In this document: in pieces, positions 36,330-40,159 of the stretch
Position numbering within the stretch: position 1 is the stretch's first letter
How the letters are laid out: each line of letters opens with the position of its first letter
IMG/VR virus record: IMGVR_UViG_3300035698_007623
Location: 1-40,159 of that record
DNA from: a virus
Reading direction: 5' to 3' (one strand)
Length of the DNA: 40,159 bases
Program-made: the position numbers and the translations under genes
The notes under the pieces: model-generated
What the model was told of the DNA's origin: nothing
What the model saw: only the letters and a program-made list of their open reading frames with translations
Database searches by the model: none

Positions 36330-36854
36330 ATGAGCGAAATAAATTGGACATTTGAAAAGAGGAGTACGGATGCACTCATCGAAAATGGAGACAACCCACG
36401 AAGACTCTCCAAAAAGAGGGCAGAAGAACTTAAGAGATCACTTGGTAAGTTCGGTCTATGCCAGCCCATCGTCATGCAACCCGATGGAACTATCATCGGA
36501 GGCCACCAACGAGTCAAAATGCTTAGATCACTCGGCATTGATGAAGTTGCTGTTGCTCTACCTTCCCGATTACTTTCAGAAAGAGAAGCCAAAGAGCTAA
36601 CTATTGGCCTTAATAAGATCAGCGGGGATTTCGACCTTGATATGCTCGCTAATCGATGGGAACCTGATATCTTAATAGATGCAGGCTTCACCGAAGAAGA
36701 GCTTCACACAGATATAATACCACAAGAAAAGCCTAAGAAGTTCTCTATCAACATAAAGTTTGATAATGAAGACGATCTACGGCAAGTAGAAAGGGAACTC
36801 CAACCCGTTATTGATTTGTTCCCTGCTGCTTCAATGAAAGTGAGGGCTAAATGA
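36330..36854 (+). CDS. ParB/sulfiredoxin-domain protein
   Basis: This 174-residue protein has a ParB N-terminal-type domain at about residues 10-90. Its motifs are LIENGDNPRRLSKKRAEELKRSLGKFGLCQPIVMQPDGTIIGGHQRVKMLRSLG, including the GGHQR nucleotide-binding box. In phages this domain commonly precedes or accompanies a DNA methylase or acts near packaging genes. Here it stands alone and is followed by the small-terminase-like gene, which it overlaps. The C-terminal part (KKFSINIKFDNEDDLRQVERELQPVIDLF) is of a kind also seen after such domains. Its role is unresolved. Confidence 0.85.
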   Translation: MSEINWTFEKRSTDALIENGDNPRRLSKKRAEELKRSLGKFGLCQPIVMQPDGTIIGGHQRVKMLRSLGIDEVAVALPSRLLSEREAKELTIGLNKISGDFDLDMLANRWEPDILIDAGFTEEELHTDIIPQEKPKKFSINIKFDNEDDLRQVERELQPVIDLFPAASMKVRAK

Positions 36855-37318
36855 TGGCTAGAAAGAGAACAAAACCCCCAGAGCCAACAGGAAGACCTAA
36901 GTTTGAGATAAAGTGGGAAGAAGTAGATTTCTTTTTAGAAGCGGGTTGCACAGGTACTAAAATTGCGAATGCTATTGGCATGGTGGCAGACACTTTATAC
37001 AAGCGTTGCGAGAAAGAGAAGGGTATGACTTTTTCAGCTTATATGCAACAAAAGAGAAACAAAGGTAAGTGTAAGCTTTTAGGAAAGCAATACGCCAAGG
37101 CTATGCAGGGTGATAATACGATGCTTATTTGGGTAGGTAAACAACAACACGGCCAGTCAGACCAACCGAGGAGCAAAGAAGAGTTCAACGGATCGCTAGC
37201 AAGCTTACTGAGCGTAATGCACCACGTCAAGAGTGCCGAAGACTTTGCGGCTATTGTTGACCTAGCTAAAAAGAACGCACCTAAGAAGCCCAAAATTGAA
37301 GAGGGAATCAAATGCTAA
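36851..37318 (+). CDS. Small terminase-like HTH protein
   Basis: This 155-residue protein has an N-terminal HTH (GRPKFEIKWEEVDFFLEAGCTGTKIANAIGMVADTLYKRCEKEKGMTFSAYMQQKR, about 14-70). It is followed by GKQYAKAMQGDNTMLIWVGKQQHGQSD, a motif set common in phage proteins annotated as terminase small subunits. It would recognise the packaging site and bring in the large terminase encoded 1.7 kb downstream. Two adjacent ATGs (36851, 36854) are possible starts. The tandem repeats at 38038-38265, between small and large terminase genes, are candidate targets. Confidence 0.78.
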   Translation: MMARKRTKPPEPTGRPKFEIKWEEVDFFLEAGCTGTKIANAIGMVADTLYKRCEKEKGMTFSAYMQQKRNKGKCKLLGKQYAKAMQGDNTMLIWVGKQQHGQSDQPRSKEEFNGSLASLLSVMHHVKSAEDFAAIVDLAKKNAPKKPKIEEGIKC

Positions 37319-37401
37319 TAGCAGTTTTAATTTTAACGATTTTTAACACAGCCGCTCTATTTGGAATAGCTGGTGAATTTAACCGTTCAAGGAGGAGTTA
37401 A
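37312..37401 (+). CDS. Tiny membrane protein (29 aa)
   Basis: GAGGG precedes an ATG, overlapping the previous stop, that encodes MLIAVLILTIFNTAALFGIA then GEFNRSRRS. One hydrophobic segment (1-20) is followed by a basic tail. The final codons (AGG AGG AGT) double as the ribosome-binding site of the next gene. Confidence 0.5.
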   Translation: MLIAVLILTIFNTAALFGIAGEFNRSRRS

Positions 37402-37404
37402 AGA

Positions 37405-37803
37405 ATGTCTGGAGAGTGCGATAGATGCGGAGAGCATACATTAGAGTGTATTTGTGCCGAGATGGATAAAAGGTTTCCAAAGCTAACGATTAGGGAAATA
37501 TGCACATCGGAAGAGATACAATCTAAATTAGCCCCTATTATCACACAGTACTTAGATAATAAGCGACCGTTAATTGACGCACTGGATTGGATATTGATGG
37601 TCCTTCTTAACGATGAAAAGTACAACCTAGAGTGTTACCGCAATGCTCGAGAGATTAAAGCAGAACCGATCGTAGAGGGCGACGCCCCAGAATCAGGCAG
37701 GAAGCCAGAGCTGACTTACCTACAGATGACTAAAGCCGAGTACGACGCTGCTTTTGAGGGGTGTGGGTGGAAAGAGGGGGGTAGTCTTGATGTGTCAGAT
37801 TAA
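37405..37803 (+). CDS. Hypothetical protein with N-terminal Cys cluster
   Basis: This 132-residue protein begins MSGECDRCGEHTLECICAEM, where four cysteines could bind zinc. The rest is helical (LAPIITQYLDNKRPLIDALDWILMVLLNDEKY), ending with TYLQMTKAEYDAAFEGCGWKEGG. The N-terminal C-x2-C...C-x-C pattern and the acidic Asp-rich end show no match I can name. GGAGGAG lies four bases before ATG. Confidence 0.7.
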   Translation: MSGECDRCGEHTLECICAEMDKRFPKLTIREICTSEEIQSKLAPIITQYLDNKRPLIDALDWILMVLLNDEKYNLECYRNAREIKAEPIVEGDAPESGRKPELTYLQMTKAEYDAAFEGCGWKEGGSLDVSD

Positions 37804-38041
37804 AATAATACCAGACGACCCAGAAGACAAAGAAGTGGCTAAGCAACTTGAGGATTTAATTAACTCAGAATTTAACTTAGAATTAATAAAAAGGGAAGTC
37901 GAAGACGCTTTTTTGGTTAATTTTGTTGGAGACTATGTGCCTGTTAATAATGGTTTTCATAACGCATTTAGAGTAATGGCAAAAGAGCTTCAACGCTCCC
38001 AACGCCTATATAATAAAAGAGCCAAGAGGAAAAGTACTTAG
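37790..38041 (+). CDS. Hypothetical small protein
   Basis: This 83-residue protein is read from ATG 37790 (MCQIKIIPDDPEDKEVAKQL), chosen because GAGGGGGG stands eight bases upstream. It has an acidic start, a helical middle (EDLINSEFNLELIKREVEDAFLVNFVG) and a basic end (LQRSQRLYNKRAKRKST). It overlaps the previous gene by 14 bases. Its stop codon TAG lies within the first unit of the tandem repeat array. Confidence 0.65.
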   Translation: MCQIKIIPDDPEDKEVAKQLEDLINSEFNLELIKREVEDAFLVNFVGDYVPVNNGFHNAFRVMAKELQRSQRLYNKRAKRKST

Positions 38042-38124
38042 GGCAAACGTTTAGGGTTATTAGGGCAAACGTTTAGGGTTATTAGGGCAAACGTTTAGGG
38101 TTATTAGGGCAAACGTTTAGGGTT
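38038..38124 (+). repeat. Four-copy tandem repeat, 22-bp period
   Basis: Four identical 21-base units starting TTAGGGCAAACGTTTAGGG begin at 38038, 38060, 38082 and 38104, each separated by one A. Each unit has two TTAGGG hexamers around the palindrome AAACGTTT. Exact identity suggests recent expansion or selection. Candidates are replication iterons, a terminase recognition site or partition sites. Confidence 0.95.
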
Positions 38125-38126
38125 CG

Positions 38127-38283
38127 CTCTATGAAAAAACACTTAAACGGACAAAAAAAACTAGCTTCTTGTACATGATTTTTACGTAGTCGTTGACGCA
38201 ATGTACATGATTTTTACGTAGTCGTTGACGCAATGTACATGATTTTTACGTAGTCGTTGACGCAAAGCTCTCTATGAAAAAAC
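38127..38283 (+). repeat. 14-bp direct repeats flanking the second array
   Basis: CTCTATGAAAAAAC occurs at 38127-38140 and again at 38270-38283, bracketing the 32-bp array and a short AT-rich spacer. It is a third repeat class in this 250-base non-coding block. Confidence 0.8.
38170..38265 (+). repeat. Three-copy tandem repeat, 32-bp period
   Basis: Three identical 32-base units starting TGTACATGATTTTTACGTAG begin at 38170, 38202 and 38234. Each contains the palindromes TGTACA and TACGTA. The array is unrelated in sequence to the 22-bp one 45 bases upstream. No gene overlaps it. Confidence 0.95.
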
Positions 38284-38312
38284 GCTGGTAATGGCAGAAA
38301 AAACAGAAGAAA

Positions 38313-38383
38313 GCCCGCTTAGTATAGTGGTATTACAGTAGATTTGTAACCTTCATACGGGAGTTCGATTCTCTCAGTGGGCA
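38313..38383 (+). tRNA. tRNA-Thr (TGT anticodon)
   Basis: The acceptor stem GCCCGCT (38313-38319) pairs with AGTGGGC (38376-38382), then discriminator A. The D arm is GTA-loop-TAC. The anticodon loop is TTTGTAA with TGT at 38345-38347, which reads ACA. The T arm is GGGAG-TTCGATT-CTCTC, and the variable loop has four to five bases. The anticodon stem is imperfect: GTAGA against CCTTC leaves a T-T and an A-C mismatch. CCA is not encoded. Threonine ACA codons are abundant in the Thr-rich fibre genes, a plausible benefit. Confidence 0.78.
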
Positions 38384-38406
38384 AATTAATTTAATTAAAG
38401 GAAATT

Positions 38407-38796
38407 ATGGAAAACGAAGAAAAGAAACCAAACGTGAAGCGAGCGAGACTAAAGAGATCGGAAGCGGTGACTAAAGGCAACCTAAATGACTGTGTTAAAA
38501 ATATCTTTATGACAGCTATTAGAAGGCTGAATGCTAGCGAAAAGAGACTAAGCAAAGCTATTAAAACATTAAACAGTAGGTCGTTGGAGTTCGGAAAGAT
38601 TAAGAGGATGACAGACAAAAGACTTAAAGAATATTCCGACAAAATGGACAGCATGGAAGATACCTTCTTTACCCTGTATCACAATATTAAGACGAACCAA
38701 TTCTTATATGCTAGCGACGAGGACGGCTGGTGGGATGACTACCTAGACCTAAAGCGCCACTATATTATCGAGGAATTCAAGAAAGAGAACGGTTAA
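38407..38796 (+). CDS. Hypothetical basic helical protein
   Basis: This 129-residue protein has a very basic N terminus (KKPNVKRARLKRSEAVTKG) and a long helical part (RRLNASEKRLSKAIKTLNSRSLEFGKIKRMTDKRLKEYSDKMDSM). It ends with an acidic, Trp-rich stretch (YASDEDGWWDDYLDLKRHY). AAAGGAAATT precedes the ATG. DNA binding is plausible from charge. No family is recognised. It follows the repeat arrays and tRNA and precedes terL. Confidence 0.68.
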   Translation: MENEEKKPNVKRARLKRSEAVTKGNLNDCVKNIFMTAIRRLNASEKRLSKAIKTLNSRSLEFGKIKRMTDKRLKEYSDKMDSMEDTFFTLYHNIKTNQFLYASDEDGWWDDYLDLKRHYIIEEFKKENG

Positions 38797-38803
38797 TATT
38801 CCC

Positions 38804-38826
38804 CTTAAAGAGCTATATTCTTTAAG
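38804..38826 (+). terminator. 8-bp inverted repeat before terL operon
   Basis: CTTAAAGA (38804-38811) and TCTTTAAG (38819-38826) form a perfect AT-rich stem with a 7-base loop in the 46-base gap after 38796. There is no T run, so it could equally be an operator or an RNA-stabilising hairpin. Confidence 0.4.
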
Positions 38827-38842
38827 AAAAGAAGGTGATGAT

Positions 38843-38992
38843 ATGGGTTTAATACGTGTGGTGTGGAATATAGTCTTACTTATGACGGTAATTGAAGTGT
38901 TTAAGGATAATTATATGGCTAAAAACATGATGTTATCTGTGCTGTATGAGCTAAAGTATTTTATTATGACGATGTTACAATATATAAGGTAG
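38843..38992 (+). CDS. Small hydrophobic protein (49 aa)
   Basis: AAGGTGATGAT precedes ATG 38843. The product MGLIRVVWNIVLLMTVIEVF continues KDNYMAKNMMLSVLYELKYF and ends LQYIR. It has one or two weakly hydrophobic helices and many Met residues. It lies 16 bases before terL. Possible membrane protein; function unknown. Confidence 0.55.
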   Translation: MGLIRVVWNIVLLMTVIEVFKDNYMAKNMMLSVLYELKYFIMTMLQYIR

Positions 38993-39008
38993 AAACAAGT
39001 GAGTACAG

Positions 39009-40159
39009 ATGGAATTAACAAGCCTAAGCAATAAGCAAATTGAATCTTATAGAGAGTCTACGGCACGTATCAACATTTTTGAAGGCCCCGTTAGAGCTGG
39101 CAAGTCTTTTATAGGGCTGCTTAAGTGGCTAGACTTTTGCAGAAGCGGCCCAAAAGGGCCACTAATTATATGTGGAAGAACAGATAAGACAATAAAAAGA
39201 AACATTATATCACCGCTACAAGACTTAGTGGGAAATGCAGTGCAATATTCAATAGGAAAGGGTGAGGTAACGCTTTACAATAGGACAATGTATGTGGTGG
39301 GGGCCAACGATGATAGGGCTGAGGCTAAAATTCGTGGATCTGAGTTTGCGGGGGCTTTACTTGATGAAGTTACACTGCTTCCAGAAAATTTCTTTAAAAT
39401 GCTGCTATCTAGGCTTTCAATACCAGGTTCTCAGCTCTTTTGTTCTACTAACCCAGACTCTCCATATCACTGGCTTAAGACTGATTTTATGGATAGACGG
39501 GATGAGCTAGATTTGAAGGTTTTTTCTTATAGTATACACGACAACCCCACGCTATCTAAGAAGTATATCGCCGACTTATCGGCAGAGTACCAGGGACTTT
39601 GGTACAAAAGATATATTATGGGAGAGTGGGTACAAGCTGATGGAGCTGTTTATGACTTCTTTGAAGACGAAGTTCACGTTATCCAAATGCCCGTTTCCCA
39701 GGCTGATTATTATATTGTGGGCATTGACTATGGCACTACCAATCCTTGTGTATTCACTCTTATAGGCTATAACTCGGGCAGTTACCCTAACATGTGGTTA
39801 GAAAAGGAATATTACTTTGATTCTAAGAAAGAGCTAAGGCAGAAGTCAGACTATGACTACTCACTGGACTTGGTGGAGTTTATAAGGGGATATAACGTGA
39901 AGAAAATCTATATTGACCCTTCTGCCGCTTCATTTAAACAAGAGCTGCGCCGCAATGGCCTACACAACGTGATAGACGCTGTAAACGATGTAGTACCTGG
40001 TATACGGTTTCAATCACAGCTTTTAACCAATGGAACGTACAAAATATGCGCTAACTGCGATAAGACGCTTAAAGAGTACCGCAACTATCTTTGGGACTCT
40101 AAAGCTTCAAAGAGAGGTGAAGACAAGCCCCTGAAGCAATGGGACCACTGTTTTGTTGC
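39009..40159 (+). CDS. terL: Terminase large subunit, 5' part
   Basis: This is the N-terminal ATPase and most of the nuclease domain, continuing in frame at base 3 of the window. The Walker A box is FEGPVRAGKS (about residues 23-32). The Walker B box is ALLDEVTLL with the catalytic Glu, followed by the coupling motif FCSTNPDSP. The nuclease begins VGIDYGTTNPCVFTLIGY (first catalytic Asp), with a second Asp in KIYIDPSAASFKQEL. The window end cuts the gene eleven bases into the intein. ATG 39009 has only a weak ribosome-binding site (AAGTGAG), fitting coupling to upstream translation. Confidence 0.93.
   Translation, partial: MELTSLSNKQIESYRESTARINIFEGPVRAGKSFIGLLKWLDFCRSGPKGPLIICGRTDKTIKRNIISPLQDLVGNAVQYSIGKGEVTLYNRTMYVVGANDDRAEAKIRGSEFAGALLDEVTLLPENFFKMLLSRLSIPGSQLFCSTNPDSPYHWLKTDFMDRRDELDLKVFSYSIHDNPTLSKKYIADLSAEYQGLWYKRYIMGEWVQADGAVYDFFEDEVHVIQMPVSQADYYIVGIDYGTTNPCVFTLIGYNSGSYPNMWLEKEYYFDSKKELRQKSDYDYSLDLVEFIRGYNVKKIYIDPSAASFKQELRRNGLHNVIDAVNDVVPGIRFQSQLLTNGTYKICANCDKTLKEYRNYLWDSKASKRGEDKPLKQWDHCFV
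40033..40159 (+). repeat. 127-bp terminal overlap with bases 1-127
   Basis: The last 127 bases are identical to the first 127. The length equals a common maximal assembly k-mer, so this most likely marks a circular assembly of a circular or terminally redundant genome rather than a true genomic repeat. It lies inside terL, and the joined frame is intact, giving a unique length of 40,032 bases. Confidence 0.95.

Noticed and set aside
38038-38124. Telomere-like TTAGGG function
   Set aside because: The hexamers are part of a 22-bp bacterial-type iteron unit; nothing else suggests a linear telomere.
38038-38265. CRISPR array
   Set aside because: The repeats are directly tandem with no spacers and no cas genes are present.

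Overview
The window reads as one complete genome of a tailed, podovirus-like dsDNA phage, probably temperate and AT-rich, with about 40,032 unique bases. The first 127 bases (1-127) recur exactly as the last 127 (40033-40159). The terminase gene runs across that joint in frame, so the molecule is circular or circularly permuted, and the repeat is most likely an assembly overlap.

Layout. (1) 39009-40159 joined to 1-16270 (+): packaging and virion module. It holds the large terminase (interrupted by an intein), a P22-type portal, a scaffold, an N4-gp56-family capsid protein, connector and tail-nozzle proteins, a GNAT protein, and three internal or ejection proteins, the last with an HExxH site. 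A free-standing HNH homing endonuclease gene sits inside this block. (2) 16271-20842 (-): accessory and lysogeny operon of about 13 small overlapping genes. It includes a tyrosine recombinase, a fusion of an excisionase-like HTH to an RNA polymerase alpha C-terminal domain, and a ribbon-helix-helix protein. (3) 20936-27669 (+): two very long repetitive tail fibre or spike proteins with small companions. (4) 27717-30217 (-): RecT and a YqaJ-type exonuclease with three small genes. (5) 30270-38992 (+): early or replication region with a Cro/CI-like HTH, a replication initiator, RusA, zinc-ribbon and DUF551 proteins, a ParB-like protein, a small-terminase-like protein and many tiny genes. (6) 38038-38383: two tandem-repeat arrays and a tRNA-Thr, lying between the small and large terminase genes.

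Host. The recombinase resembles, from memory and over its whole catalytic half, the pGP7/pGP8 integrases of the chlamydial plasmid. The four-copy, 22-bp-period array recalls the four 22-bp repeats of that plasmid's origin. I infer, cautiously, a phage of Chlamydiota (perhaps environmental, amoeba-associated) or one that exchanged genes with such a plasmid. No endolysin was recognised.

Most notable result. The terminase intein carries its HNH endonuclease gene in a different reading frame (+2 relative to the intein) rather than fused in frame. About 210 codons therefore appear to code twice: as the intein insert, which must stay open for terminase to be made, and as a complete HNH enzyme. Its stop codon is formed by the bases of the conserved intein block F. 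A second embedded out-of-frame gene (34272-34412) shows overprinting elsewhere in the genome.
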